Shown piece by piece: positions 16,723 to 24,749 of a stretch of 64,000 nucleotides of DNA (its first letter is position 1; every line of letters starts with the position of its first letter). Source of the DNA: Pyrobaculum neutrophilum V24Sta (GTDB lineage Archaea > Thermoproteota > Thermoprotei > Thermoproteales > Thermoproteaceae); the NCBI RefSeq assembly GCF_000019805.1, contig NC_010525.1, forward strand, positions 744,001-808,000, given 5' to 3'. The notes below the pieces were generated by a model. The model did no database searches. It was not told the DNA's origin and worked only from the letters and a program-made list of their open reading frames with translations. Position numbers and translations under genes: made by a program.

Positions 16723-17022
16723 TTATCTGCTCTTGGACTCCAGGTACCTCCTCACCAGAACCGCAGTGGAGAGGTCAACGCGGTGTTTCTCGGTCAAGCC
16801 CGTGTCTGTGTCCGTGAACTCCACCACGTATTCTCCCCCCTCCCCCTCACCCCTGTATACCTTTATGAGGGTGTTGGGCTTACACATAGCCGTCAGGGAG
16901 GTGGCGTTTTTCTCAACCACGGAGCAGTCGACGTATTTAAACACCTTGGTCTCGACGGGGGTTCTGCTTATGGGGCCTATGGGGGTTTCCTCGTAGTAGT
17001 ACATCTTGCGTCTTCTGCTCAC
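16723..17022 (-). CDS. Hypothetical protein
   Basis: 99 residues, unrecognised. Basic N-terminus with a YYYEE patch, then a beta-rich region (VFKYVDCSVVE, TLIKVYRGEGEGGEYVVEFTD) and a final helix. GTG 17022 lies 23 bases from a TTTTTATAC box. It sits between the RAM and Lrp genes on the same strand but with its own promoter. Confidence 0.65.
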   Translation of the reverse strand: MSRRRKMYYYEETPIGPISRTPVETKVFKYVDCSVVEKNATSLTAMCKPNTLIKVYRGEGEGGEYVVEFTDTDTGLTEKHRVDLSTAVLVRRYLESKSR

Positions 17023-17056
17023 GTGCCAACACTTAGACCCGTATAAAAATCTTGGC

Positions 17057-17560
17057 CTAGGGGGTCGAGGGAGGCATCACGCGTTTACGCCAGTCGTCCA
17101 CGATCTCTAGCACAATAAGCGTCTCGGTGCGCTGGATGTCTGGGTTGGAGGCGAGGTACGCCACGAGGAAGGTGGAGAGCTGCTTTATGTCCCTCGCCCA
17201 GACCTTAAACAGAAGGTCGTACGGCCCGGTTATTATGTAGGCCTCTTCCACAAAGGGCATCCCCCTCTCCCCCGTGCACTCCGCCAAGATCTTCTCGGCC
17301 ACCTCCTGTTGGAGGGGCTTGGATTCCCTAGCCGCGACGCCCCTCCTAACGCTCACTAGGACGAAGGCGAGGAGCTTGTACCCTATCGCGAAGGGGTTCA
17401 CCACGGCTTTGTAGCCGATTATAACGCCATCGTTCTCAAGCCTTTTAACCCGCGCGGCGATGGTGGTCTTGGGCTTCCCCAACTCCTCGCTCAGCTCATG
17501 AAGCGTCTTTTTGGCGTCCTCCTGGAGGAGAACCAGCAGTCTCCTGTCTGTCTCATCCAC
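17057..17560 (-). CDS. Lrp/AsnC-family transcriptional regulator
   Basis: 167 residues: N-terminal winged HTH (DETDRRLLVLLQEDAKKTLHELSEELGKPKTTIAARVKRLENDGVI) and a C-terminal RAM domain with ITGPYDLLFKVWARD. Typical length for the family. Probably controls amino-acid metabolism; targets cannot be read from sequence. GTG start at 17560 with TTTATAAAT upstream; that box is near-palindromic and could also drive a short forward transcript across the GC-rich hairpin at 17605-17642. Confidence 0.87.
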   Translation of the reverse strand: MDETDRRLLVLLQEDAKKTLHELSEELGKPKTTIAARVKRLENDGVIIGYKAVVNPFAIGYKLLAFVLVSVRRGVAARESKPLQQEVAEKILAECTGERGMPFVEEAYIITGPYDLLFKVWARDIKQLSTFLVAYLASNPDIQRTETLIVLEIVDDWRKRVMPPSTP

Positions 17561-17675
17561 GTCCCAGAACTATGTTGTATTTATAAACCGTCCATCTGAC
17601 CGGCTCCGCCCGCCACTGGCGTGGGAGAGCGCAGGGGGCGGAAAATTTATATTGAGCCACGTGTTGGCCTCTTCA

Positions 17676-18344
17676 ATGGCGGAGAAGCAGAAAGCGGTTG
17701 CTAAACAGGAGAAGGTCGCCATTTCCAAGAGGGATCCGTGGGCTTTGAAGAAGTGGTACACAGTGTACGCCCCGTCTTACCTCGGCGGTGTAGCTCTGGC
17801 GGAGGTGCCCGCCGCCGAGGCGCAGAAGCTCCTCTTGAGAACCATCGAGGTTTCTCTCTACGATATAACCAAGGACATCTCCCACCTCCCCATAAAGCTG
17901 AGGTTCCAGATCCATAGGGTGGACGGCCTCAAGGCCGCTACCAGGTTCAAGGGGCTGGAGCTGACGAGGGACTACGTGAGGTCGCTTGTGAGGAAGGGCA
18001 CAAGCAAGGTTTCCGCCATAGTGGATGTGAAGACGAAAGACGGGTGGGTCATGAGGATCTCCATCTTGGCTGTGACTGCGCATAGGATAGGGACCGCCCA
18101 GAAGTCCGCCATTAGGAAGAGGGTTGCCGAGGCGTTATCTAGGAAGGCTTCCGACTCCGACGTAGGCCAGTTCCTGAAGGAGGTGCTGGAGGGCTCGCTG
18201 GCGGCTGAGCTGTTTGTTGCCGGGAAGAAGATAGCGCCTCTTAGGAAGGTGGAGGTGGCTAAGATAAAGGTGTTGAGGTACCCGCCCGAGGAGGAGCAGA
18301 CCGCCGTGCGGGAGGTGGCGGCTGAGGAGGTAGCCGCGTCTTAA
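17676..18344 (+). CDS. rps3Ae: Ribosomal protein S3Ae (eS1)
   Basis: 222 residues from ATG 17676 (MAEKQKAVAKQEK). KRDPWALKKWYTVYAPSYLGG and the following LRFQIHRVDG, GWVMRISILAVTAHRIGTAQKSAIRKR segments are diagnostic of eS1 in the small ribosomal subunit. The open frame extends upstream to 17511 but ATTTATATT at 17645-17653 is about 27 bases before ATG 17676. Ends 4 bases inside the convergent KH gene. Confidence 0.93.
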   Translation: MAEKQKAVAKQEKVAISKRDPWALKKWYTVYAPSYLGGVALAEVPAAEAQKLLLRTIEVSLYDITKDISHLPIKLRFQIHRVDGLKAATRFKGLELTRDYVRSLVRKGTSKVSAIVDVKTKDGWVMRISILAVTAHRIGTAQKSAIRKRVAEALSRKASDSDVGQFLKEVLEGSLAAELFVAGKKIAPLRKVEVAKIKVLRYPPEEEQTAVREVAAEEVAAS

Positions 18345-18865
18345 CGGCCTTTCGCGTTCTGTATATACCTATACACAGTGCTGTGTTTCTTCCCCTCGAT
18401 CAGCATCTCCACGGCTCTCTTGGCTATCTCCACGTCCTCTAGCTTCCCCAAGATTGCCACGTAGCTGTCGCCCACCACCATGTGCACCTCTGCCAGGTTC
18501 TCGATTGTGCGCCTCGCGCGGCCCTCCTCCCCTATTATCCTCCCCTTTATCCGTCTCAGGTGGTTTGGCTTATCTGTGTACTCCTTCAAGTCCACGACCG
18601 CTAGGGCGTAGTCGTCGTTTTCGAGGAGCAGGGCCTGCTCGGGGGTGAAGCCGAGCGCCACGGCCTTGGCCATCTCCCTAAGCTTCAACACGGCGTCTAC
18701 CGTGGCGCCGGGGCCCGGCTGTATCTTGATGTAGAGGCCCCGCTCGTCCACCTCCACCCGCGCCCCCCACCTCCCGTCGGCGAGTCTGGCGAACTCCCTA
18801 GCGGCCTTCACCCTCTTCTCCTCGACGGGCTGCAGTATCTCCCCCCTGAGGTACTCCGAAGCCAC
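18341..18865 (-). CDS. KH-domain RNA-binding protein, Pno1/Dim2-like
   Basis: 174 residues. Two KH-like halves: IKIQPGPGATVDAVLKLREMAKAVALGFTPEQAL and the well-formed LRRIKGRIIGEEGRARRTIENLAEVHMVVGDSYVAILGKLEDVEIAKRAV with the GXXG loop. This arrangement matches Pno1/Dim2, which binds the 3' end of pre-16S rRNA during small-subunit maturation. Start moved to GTG 18865, 22.5 bases from a palindromic TATA box; the frame to 18901 runs over that box. Divergent from the RIO kinase, another 40S/30S maturation factor. Confidence 0.85.
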   Translation of the reverse strand: MASEYLRGEILQPVEEKRVKAAREFARLADGRWGARVEVDERGLYIKIQPGPGATVDAVLKLREMAKAVALGFTPEQALLLENDDYALAVVDLKEYTDKPNHLRRIKGRIIGEEGRARRTIENLAEVHMVVGDSYVAILGKLEDVEIAKRAVEMLIEGKKHSTVYRYIQNAKGR

Positions 18866-18883
18866 GTCTCCGTTGGGCAACGG

Positions 18884-18891
18884 ATTTAAAT
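18884..18891. promoter_or_regulatory. Shared palindromic TATA box (KH protein / RIO kinase)
   Basis: ATTTAAAT centred at 18887.5, exactly 22.5 bases from GTG 18865 (reverse) and GTG 18910 (forward). One symmetric element appears to fire both ribosome-maturation genes. Confidence 0.65.
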
Positions 18892-18909
18892 TCGTTGGCA
18901 TGCCTAGAC

Positions 18910-19710
18910 GTGGGCCGTTTTAGGACCGAGAAAGACAGCGACTACTACAAGGTGGTAGACGACGCCATAAACGCCTACACGTGGGCCGCAATTGTGAAGC
19001 TCCAGGAGAGGGGGGTCGTGGGGGAGGTGTTAGGCCCAGTGGGGCAGGGCAAGGAGGCTAAGATAATCCTCGCCAGGAGGGGGGACGCCTACGCCGTGCT
19101 GAAGGTCTTCTACCCCGTCCCGGTTAGATTCGTAAAAAGCAGATACGGCTACATACTGGGGGACCCGAGGTTCAGAGGCCTTAAGATTAGCGACCAGCTC
19201 CACCTGGTGGAGACGTGGTGTAGGAAGGAGTTCGGAAACCTCGCCCGCGCCCACGCGGCCGGCGTACGCGCCCCCAAGCCCTACGGCTTCTACCGCAACG
19301 TGCTGGCGATGGAGTTCATCGGCGTGGGCAAAACCCCGGCGCCGCAGCTGGTGGAGGTCGGCCTCGACGGACTCGACGACCCGGACCACGTGCTTTCCGA
19401 GGTGCTGAAAAGCCTAGAGAGGACCTACGTGGTGGCCGGCCTTGTCCACGGCGACTTAAGCCCCTTCAATATCCTCTACGACGGGAGAGATCCCTGGATC
19501 ATCGACTGGGGCTCCGCCGTGAGGCGAGGCCACCCCAAGGAGCTGGAGTACCTCAGACGCGACGTGGAGAGGGTGGTGGAGTTCTTCGGGGGGCCGGCCC
19601 CGCCGGAGGAGCTCTTCAAAAGGCTTGTGGAGAGGGGCGCGTGGAGGGGGCCCCTCGACTTCGACGGGGAGGGCTGGCTGCTCATAGGCGGCAGGAGGCT
19701 CCTAGATTAA
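18910..19710 (+). CDS. rio1: RIO-family serine/threonine protein kinase (Rio1-like)
   Basis: 266 residues. LGPVGQGKEAKIILARRG is the RIO glycine-rich loop equivalent, AVLKVF carries the ATP-binding lysine, VHGDLSPFNILYD is the catalytic loop, and IIDWGSAV holds the metal-binding aspartate. RIO kinases act in final small-subunit maturation. GTG 18910 fits the shared TATA box; the frame opens at 18895 with TTG. 3' end overlaps iorB by 29 bases on the opposite strand. Confidence 0.88.
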   Translation: MGRFRTEKDSDYYKVVDDAINAYTWAAIVKLQERGVVGEVLGPVGQGKEAKIILARRGDAYAVLKVFYPVPVRFVKSRYGYILGDPRFRGLKISDQLHLVETWCRKEFGNLARAHAAGVRAPKPYGFYRNVLAMEFIGVGKTPAPQLVEVGLDGLDDPDHVLSEVLKSLERTYVVAGLVHGDLSPFNILYDGRDPWIIDWGSAVRRGHPKELEYLRRDVERVVEFFGGPAPPEELFKRLVERGAWRGPLDFDGEGWLLIGGRRLLD

Positions 19711-20221
19711 AGCCCCTCTGGAAGGCCTCTCTGTTCCGCCCGTCTAAGCCGGGGGGCTGGGGGAGGCCCAGCAACCTCGCCAGTATGCCCAACATAACGG
19801 CGTTTTCATACACGGGCGACCCCAGCTCCAAGGCCACGTCGAAGCACGGCACCACGCAGCTTCTCGCCCCCGACCGCTTGATGGCCTCCACGACCTCCTC
19901 CACGTTGAACCACCTGCCGGGGGGTTGGATAACCCTCCTGTTGACGACGAGGAGGCCGCCCTCCTTAAGATAACGGTAGGCCCTAAGCGCCTCCAGAGCC
20001 TCCAACGCCACCACGTAGTCCGCGCCGCCCTCCTCCACGACCGCGGCGTACACCTCGCCGAATCTAAGGTGCACCTCCACAGATCCTCCGCGCTGGCTTA
20101 CGCCGTGGATCTCGGCGATTCTCACGTCGTATCCCGCAGAAAGCGCCGCCTCGCCCACCCACCGCGCCAGGGTGACCACGCCCTGTCCCCCCACGCCGAC
20201 GAACACTACGCTTGTCGCCAT
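19682..20221 (-). CDS. iorB: Indolepyruvate ferredoxin oxidoreductase beta subunit
   Basis: 179 residues of the pyruvate-oxidoreductase gamma-domain family: GVGGQGVVTLARWVGEAAL at the N-terminus and EIHGVSQRGGSVEVHLRFG. With IorA it oxidatively decarboxylates aryl pyruvates from aromatic amino acids to aryl-acetyl-CoA, reducing ferredoxin. Start overlaps the iorA 3' end by 16 bases, so the two are co-transcribed. Confidence 0.92.
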   Translation of the reverse strand: MATSVVFVGVGGQGVVTLARWVGEAALSAGYDVRIAEIHGVSQRGGSVEVHLRFGEVYAAVVEEGGADYVVALEALEALRAYRYLKEGGLLVVNRRVIQPPGRWFNVEEVVEAIKRSGARSCVVPCFDVALELGSPVYENAVMLGILARLLGLPQPPGLDGRNREAFQRGFNLGASCRL

Positions 20222-21978
20222 ATCTCAAGCCACCTCTCCCTCTCGCCCTTGATCGCCCCGGTGGGGCAGACCTCGGCGCACATGCCGCAGCCCGTGCAGA
20301 GGGCTGGGTCGATGTACGCCTTTCTGTCACCCCGCGGGGCTATTGCGCTACATCTCAACAAGCCGTAGCACAGGGAGCATCCAACGCACTTATCCACGTC
20401 AACCCAGTACTTCGGCACCTCGACGCCTGCCGCCCTGGCCCGCCTCAAGGCCACGAGGGTGCAGGGCCTTTTAGAGACCACGACTGCGGGCCTGCCCTGT
20501 TTCACCACCTCAACCGCCCTTTTAACCGCCTCCACGGACTCCTTTATACGCGCCGGGTCGATCACGAAGGTGGGGATCCCCAGCGCCTCTGTCAGCTTCT
20601 CCACGGGCGTTACGCGGCTCGGGCTCGGCTGACCCCCCGTCATGGCCGTGTATGAGTTGTCCATAACCACAACCAGGATCGGCACAGAAGAGGAGATCAG
20701 GTTCACGAGCTGCGGTAGCGACGAGTGGAAGAAGGTCGAGTCGCCGACGGTCGCCACCACGAAGCGTCTGCTCGCCACGGCGATGCCCAGGCCTAGGCCA
20801 AGGGACGAGCCCATGTGGGTGATGACGTCTTGTTGCTCCATGTTTACGCCTAGCGAGTAGCAACCTATGTCGCCTGACCAGACCGGGTTTAGGCCTGCGG
20901 TGGCTATCTTCAACACGTAGAACGTCCCCATGTGTGGGCAGCCGGGGCAGAGGGCTGGCGGCCTCGGCGGAGGCTCCATGGGGGGTCTCGGCGGAGTCGG
21001 CGGTTTGTACGCGATCCCCAGCGCTTTCGCCAAGCCGGCGGCTACCCTCCCAACGTCCAACTCGCCGTACCGTGGGAAGAAGCCGTCCAGCTTCCCGGCC
21101 GTCCTCACCCCCAAAGCCCTCAGTTGCATCTCCACCACGGGGTCCCCCTCCTCAACCACAACGGCGGATTGCCCCACTAGATCCGCCACCTTGGGCGGAA
21201 CAGGCACCGACATGCCCAACTTCACCACCTTCGCCTCAGTCCTCAGCCTCCTCAAGGCCTCTTTTACATAGGTATAGGCGACCCCGGCGGCGACCACCAC
21301 GACGTCGCCCTCGCCCTCCGTCCACACGTAGCCGGCGGCCGTCTCCTCCACCCTCCTCCACTTCTCCACCAGCTCGGCCCTCCTCCTCCTGGCGTTTGCC
21401 GGCACGAGGCAGAGCCTCTCTGGGTCACGCCTAAAGCTCCCCCACCTCGGGGGGGCGGGGGGCTCCACCTCCACTGGGGCTCTCACGTGGCTCACCCTAG
21501 TGACGCTGCGGAGGAGCACCGGGTGTCTAAGCCTCTCGCTCAACGAAAGGCCCTCCTTAGCCATGGTGTAGGCCTCCGCCGGGTCAGACGGCTCCAGCAC
21601 GGGTATGTAGCTCTGGAGGCCGTACCATCTGCTGTCTTGCTCGTTTTGCGACGAGTGCATCCAGGGGTCGTCGGCGACGGCTATGAGGAGGCCCCCCTCC
21701 ACGCCTGTGTAGGCAGAGCTGTGGAGGGGGTCGGCGGCTACGTTGAGGCCTACGTGTTTCATGGAGACCAGGGAGCGTGCCCCGGCCACCGCCGCGCCGT
21801 AGGCCAGCTCGAAGGCGGTTTTCTCGTTGGTCGCCCACGTGACGAAGCGGTCTTTAAACCGCTCCAGCGTCTCCAGTATCTCCGTAGCCGGCGTCCCCGG
21901 ATAAGACGCGGCCACGGCCACGCCGGCGGCCAAAACGCCGTAGGCGATAGCCTCGTTTCCAAGAAGAAGGCTTTTCAC
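20206..21978 (-). CDS. iorA: Indolepyruvate ferredoxin oxidoreductase alpha subunit
   Basis: 590 residues. N-terminal pyrimidine-binding domain (GNEAIAYGVLAAGV, SYPGTPATEILETLE), a TPP-binding domain with CPGCPHMGTFYVL and GDSTFFHSSLPQL...NSYTAMTGGQPSP, and a C-terminal tail with two 4Fe-4S motifs (CVGCSLC and CTGCGMCAEVCP). Complete family length. GTG 21978 is 25 bases from CTATATATAG at 21998-22007. Confidence 0.94.
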   Translation of the reverse strand: MKSLLLGNEAIAYGVLAAGVAVAASYPGTPATEILETLERFKDRFVTWATNEKTAFELAYGAAVAGARSLVSMKHVGLNVAADPLHSSAYTGVEGGLLIAVADDPWMHSSQNEQDSRWYGLQSYIPVLEPSDPAEAYTMAKEGLSLSERLRHPVLLRSVTRVSHVRAPVEVEPPAPPRWGSFRRDPERLCLVPANARRRRAELVEKWRRVEETAAGYVWTEGEGDVVVVAAGVAYTYVKEALRRLRTEAKVVKLGMSVPVPPKVADLVGQSAVVVEEGDPVVEMQLRALGVRTAGKLDGFFPRYGELDVGRVAAGLAKALGIAYKPPTPPRPPMEPPPRPPALCPGCPHMGTFYVLKIATAGLNPVWSGDIGCYSLGVNMEQQDVITHMGSSLGLGLGIAVASRRFVVATVGDSTFFHSSLPQLVNLISSSVPILVVVMDNSYTAMTGGQPSPSRVTPVEKLTEALGIPTFVIDPARIKESVEAVKRAVEVVKQGRPAVVVSKRPCTLVALRRARAAGVEVPKYWVDVDKCVGCSLCYGLLRCSAIAPRGDRKAYIDPALCTGCGMCAEVCPTGAIKGERERWLEIWRQA

Positions 21979-22050
21979 GTATCTTTACTCTCAAGAGCTA
22001 TATATAGTTCGTAGCACAACGCTTAAATAGTAGAGGTAGAGAAGATGGGA

Positions 22051-22320
22051 ATGCGGTTCTGCCCGAGAGACGGAACCCTGTTGGTTCCGCAGAAGAAAGA
22101 CGGCGCCACTGTGTTGAAGTGCCCCAAGTGCGGGTACGAGGTTAAGCTGTCGGAGAAGGCCAAGGAGGCCTACCGGCAGAGGTCAGAGGTCGCCGACGAG
22201 AAAAAGAGGGGGGTGATGGTGGCTGAGGAGAAGAAGATGGAGTACGACCAGGAGGAGATGGAGGAGCTGAGGCGCCAGCTCCTCGAGAATCTACAGGAGT
22301 CCGAGAGAGAGGCGGAGTAG
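22051..22320 (+). CDS. RPB9/TFS N-terminal zinc-ribbon protein
   Basis: 89 residues from ATG 22051 (MRFCPRDGTLLVPQKK). FCPRDGTLL ... LKCPKCGYE forms the N-terminal zinc ribbon of TFS/RPB9-type proteins (CX2-type first half is reduced to one Cys plus Arg-Asp, the second half is CPKC). The remaining 50 residues are a charged coiled coil instead of the C-terminal TFIIS ribbon, so transcript-cleavage activity is unlikely. ATG 22051 is 25 bases from TTAAATAG; ATG 22045 is an alternative. Confidence 0.72.
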   Translation: MRFCPRDGTLLVPQKKDGATVLKCPKCGYEVKLSEKAKEAYRQRSEVADEKKRGVMVAEEKKMEYDQEEMEELRRQLLENLQESEREAE

Positions 22321-22375
22321 GCCTCAGCCTGGTTTAGGACACGTCACCGCTCCTCAGCCGTCTCTCATCACTCGG
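22321..22375 (-). ncRNA. C/D box sRNA
   Basis: Reverse strand: C box GTGATGA (22371-22365), short guide GAGACGG, D' CTGA (22357-22354), spacer, C' GTGACGT (22347-22341), 13-base guide GTCCTAAACCAGG, D box CTGA (22327-22324). C and D boxes are perfect. The C box begins 24.5 bases from the centre of ATTTTAAAAT, the same box that serves the DUF151 gene on the other strand. The D guide would direct methylation of the G in target CCTGG; the target molecule is not identified. Confidence 0.72.
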
Positions 22376-22390
22376 CACTTTCATACAAAG

Positions 22391-22400
22391 ATTTTAAAAT
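22391..22400. promoter_or_regulatory. Shared palindromic TATA box (sRNA / DUF151 gene)
   Basis: ATTTTAAAAT, fully self-complementary, centred at 22395.5: 23.5 bases from ATG 22419 and 24.5 from the sRNA C box. Confidence 0.65.
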
Positions 22401-22418
22401 AGGTGGGTTGTGTAGACG

Positions 22419-22880
22419 ATGGTCAAGTACCTAAAGGCGGAGCTCGTCAGCATCCTGGAGACGGTCGACTCCCACGGCCAGCTCGTCGGCATTATGCTCA
22501 TAGGGGCTGAGGAGTGGGGCGACAAGGCCGTCCCCATAATCATAGGAAGCGCCGAGACCCTCTCCATCAAGAAGGGGCTTGGGGAGGTGGACTTCCCCCG
22601 CCCCCTAAGCCACGACCTCTTCGTTGAGATAATCGAGGCGCTTGGGGCCGCCGTCGAGAAGATCACGATAGACGCCTTGGTCTCGAATACATACACAGCC
22701 ACCGTCTACATAAAGGACAGAGACGGGAAGCTACACACCTTCGACGCGAGGCCCAGCGACGCCGTGGCGCTGGCCGTGAGAGTAAACGCCCCCATATACA
22801 TAGCCGAGAGCTTGGGCAAATACGCCGAGGACCTCAGGAAGTACCTCCCGCCCCCCAGCGGAAAAATCACCGAGGAATAG
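22419..22880 (+). CDS. DUF151 / bifunctional nuclease family protein
   Basis: 153 residues. VDSHGQLVGIMLIGAEEWGDKAVPIIIGSAETLSI and HTFDARPSDAVALAVRVNAPIYIAE are the DUF151 signatures; the family includes plant and bacterial bifunctional nucleases and many archaeal proteins of unknown role. Complete single-domain length. Promoter is the shared palindrome upstream; 3' end overlaps convergent pcc1 by 14 bases. Confidence 0.88.
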   Translation: MVKYLKAELVSILETVDSHGQLVGIMLIGAEEWGDKAVPIIIGSAETLSIKKGLGEVDFPRPLSHDLFVEIIEALGAAVEKITIDALVSNTYTATVYIKDRDGKLHTFDARPSDAVALAVRVNAPIYIAESLGKYAEDLRKYLPPPSGKITEE

Positions 22881-23106
22881 AGCGCTCTATCAGCTGAAGC
22901 GCCCTCACCACCTCGTCCAGGGTGTTCTTAAGCGTTAACACGTCCTCCGGCTTCTCCACCACATAAGCCACCTCCACCGTCCACCGCCCCCCCGCGCAGA
23001 GGTGCCTAATCTCCATCCCCCTGGGCAGATCCACGTCGTCTGGCCTAAGCGCGTCTGCGTATCTACAGTCCAGGGGGGTCTCCAGCCTACACAAAACCCT
23101 TTTCAT
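22867..23106 (-). CDS. pcc1: KEOPS complex subunit Pcc1-like
   Basis: 79 residues from ATG 23106 (MKRVLCRLETPLDCRYADALRPDD). ADALRPDDVDLP and the C-terminal TLKNTLDEVVRALQLIE match the small Pcc1 fold of the KEOPS tRNA t6A-modification complex. Its place right after the DHH protein and S15 is the arrangement I recall from other crenarchaea. It begins 20 bases inside the DHH gene; the frame up to 23145 would add unlikely residues. Confidence 0.8.
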   Translation of the reverse strand: MKRVLCRLETPLDCRYADALRPDDVDLPRGMEIRHLCAGGRWTVEVAYVVEKPEDVLTLKNTLDEVVRALQLIERSIPR

Positions 23107-24151
23107 AGATCTTGAGGAAATCCGCGTATTTATCCCTCTCCACATACGCCACGAGGTGGGTTGGGAAGCGGAGGACCTGCCCCACCTCCCCGAGAAGTTC
23201 GGCCGCCTTCGCCAGCCTATCCCGCTCGCCCCTGGGAGGCACGAGGGCGACCACGTGCCCCCGGCCCGCGTCGTACCTAAGCGCGGCCCAGCCAGACAGC
23301 CGTAGGTAGTACGAGAGATAGGGGGGTATCTTCAAGACGTAGAAGGGGTTCTGCATCGGCACGACGCCCTCCCGCCCCCTCTTAACCACGCCGTAGAAGG
23401 CGTCGGCTAGGTTCTGCACGTACAGCTCCACGTCTCTGCCCACGAACCCCGCCAGATCCGCCTCCACCCTAGCGGCGAAGTCGGCGGGGGCGAAGGCGGG
23501 CGAGTAGAGCCTAAGGGCCTTGTCCAAGACGGCCGTGTGGAAGCCCTCGCTGTGTACAACGCCCAGCGCCCAGTCCAGAAGAGCCAGAGCCTCGTCTGGG
23601 CCCATCGCCGAGGCCAGCTTGGAGTCCTCAGCCGGCTTGCCGGTTACGCCGGGCACTATGGGCAACGTCGATAGGGAGAGGGCCCTTCTCGCCGGGAGCT
23701 TCTCCAAGAAGGGGAACGCCACTGCAAGCCTCTCGTCCCCCTTGAGGATCTCCCTCGGGGGAGGGCAGCCGTATTCGCAGTAGTCCACAGACCACGAGTA
23801 GTGCCCCGCGTAGAGGGACCGGTGTATCTGCTCCTCCAGGGGGGAGAGGGACTGGATCAACACGGAGGCGAGGTGGCTCATCGACGTAAACCCTGCGTCG
23901 AAGCGCCTGTCGTCCACCCCCACCCCCCACTCGGTTATGTACATCCCCTCGCATCTAAAGCCGACGCAGACGCCGGCTTGGGGAGGCCAGTCCACCACCG
24001 ACACCTGGGCTGTCTCCCCCAACGCGGCGGCTAGGGCGTAGGCGGCTAGGTAGGCATCCACCGACCTCCTGGCGTATATCACCAGGGGGTTCTGTTTAAG
24101 GTATTCCAGAAACCTATCGACGTTGTCAATTATGAAGTTTTTCAGATCCAC
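23087..24151 (-). CDS. DHH-superfamily protein, RecJ/Cdc45-like with degenerate motif
   Basis: 354 residues. The start of a RecJ/DHH fold is seen at residues 20-45 (LVIYARRSVDAYLAAYALAAAL), but the catalytic aspartates of the DxDxxG motif are replaced (ARRSVDA), and no DHH triplet follows. Crenarchaeal relatives linked to GINS/MCM and to eukaryotic Cdc45 occur in this same S15 - DHH - Pcc1 gene order, so a structural helicase-accessory role is more likely than a nuclease. GTG 24151 has TTTAAAAC 23 bases upstream, placed immediately after the S15 stop. Confidence 0.72.
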   Translation of the reverse strand: MDLKNFIIDNVDRFLEYLKQNPLVIYARRSVDAYLAAYALAAALGETAQVSVVDWPPQAGVCVGFRCEGMYITEWGVGVDDRRFDAGFTSMSHLASVLIQSLSPLEEQIHRSLYAGHYSWSVDYCEYGCPPPREILKGDERLAVAFPFLEKLPARRALSLSTLPIVPGVTGKPAEDSKLASAMGPDEALALLDWALGVVHSEGFHTAVLDKALRLYSPAFAPADFAARVEADLAGFVGRDVELYVQNLADAFYGVVKRGREGVVPMQNPFYVLKIPPYLSYYLRLSGWAALRYDAGRGHVVALVPPRGERDRLAKAAELLGEVGQVLRFPTHLVAYVERDKYADFLKIYEKGFV

Positions 24152-24178
24152 GTGAAAAGCGCTGTGGAGGTTTTAAAG

Positions 24179-24634
24179 CTAGGTGGCTAGGTGGGAGAGG
24201 GCCTCTGGGTTATATACGAAGTCCGGCGGCAGCTTCCCCACCCTCTTGTAGTACTTCACAAGCCTATGTATCTTGGACTCAACCAGTTGCAGACCCCTCC
24301 GCGAGGACATGTCCTTGGGATGCTCCTCGAGGTGCTTCCTTATCCTCAGCGCCCTCCTTATCAAGTTGAGCAGATCCTCGGGTAGCTCCTGCCTAACCCC
24401 GTGCTCAGCAAGAATCCTAGTCAGCTTCTTCCCAGTTATGGGCTTAACCAGCGGGATGCCGTATTGATCCCTCAGTATTAGGCCTATTTGAGAGGGCCGG
24501 AAGCCGCGGCGGGCGAGCTCCACCGCCAGCTGCTCAACCTCGTCGGGGGTGTACTGTATCCACGTGGGCACAGTCGGGTGTGCCGGCCTCACCGACCTCG
24601 AGCGACCTCTTTTGCTCCTAGACCTATGTGGCAC
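24179..24634 (-). CDS. rps15: Ribosomal protein S15 (uS15)
   Basis: 151 residues, archaeal/eukaryotic length. Basic N-terminus, [39 protein letters not shown] (the archaeal N-terminal domain) and the uS15 core [27 protein letters not shown]. Component of the small ribosomal subunit. Start GTG 24634; TTTTAAACTG about 22 bases upstream, a box also near the divergent methyltransferase gene. Confidence 0.95.
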   Translation of the reverse strand: MPHRSRSKRGRSRSVRPAHPTVPTWIQYTPDEVEQLAVELARRGFRPSQIGLILRDQYGIPLVKPITGKKLTRILAEHGVRQELPEDLLNLIRRALRIRKHLEEHPKDMSSRRGLQLVESKIHRLVKYYKRVGKLPPDFVYNPEALSHLAT

Positions 24635-24749
24635 GTCGCCAAGTTTTTAACAGTTTAAAAAAGTTTAGCCGATGGCCAGCGGAGACGCTCCCCCTTGGCT
24701 GTGGGACCTACCGCTTATAAATTTATATAGTACTGACGTCGTTGGCTTT

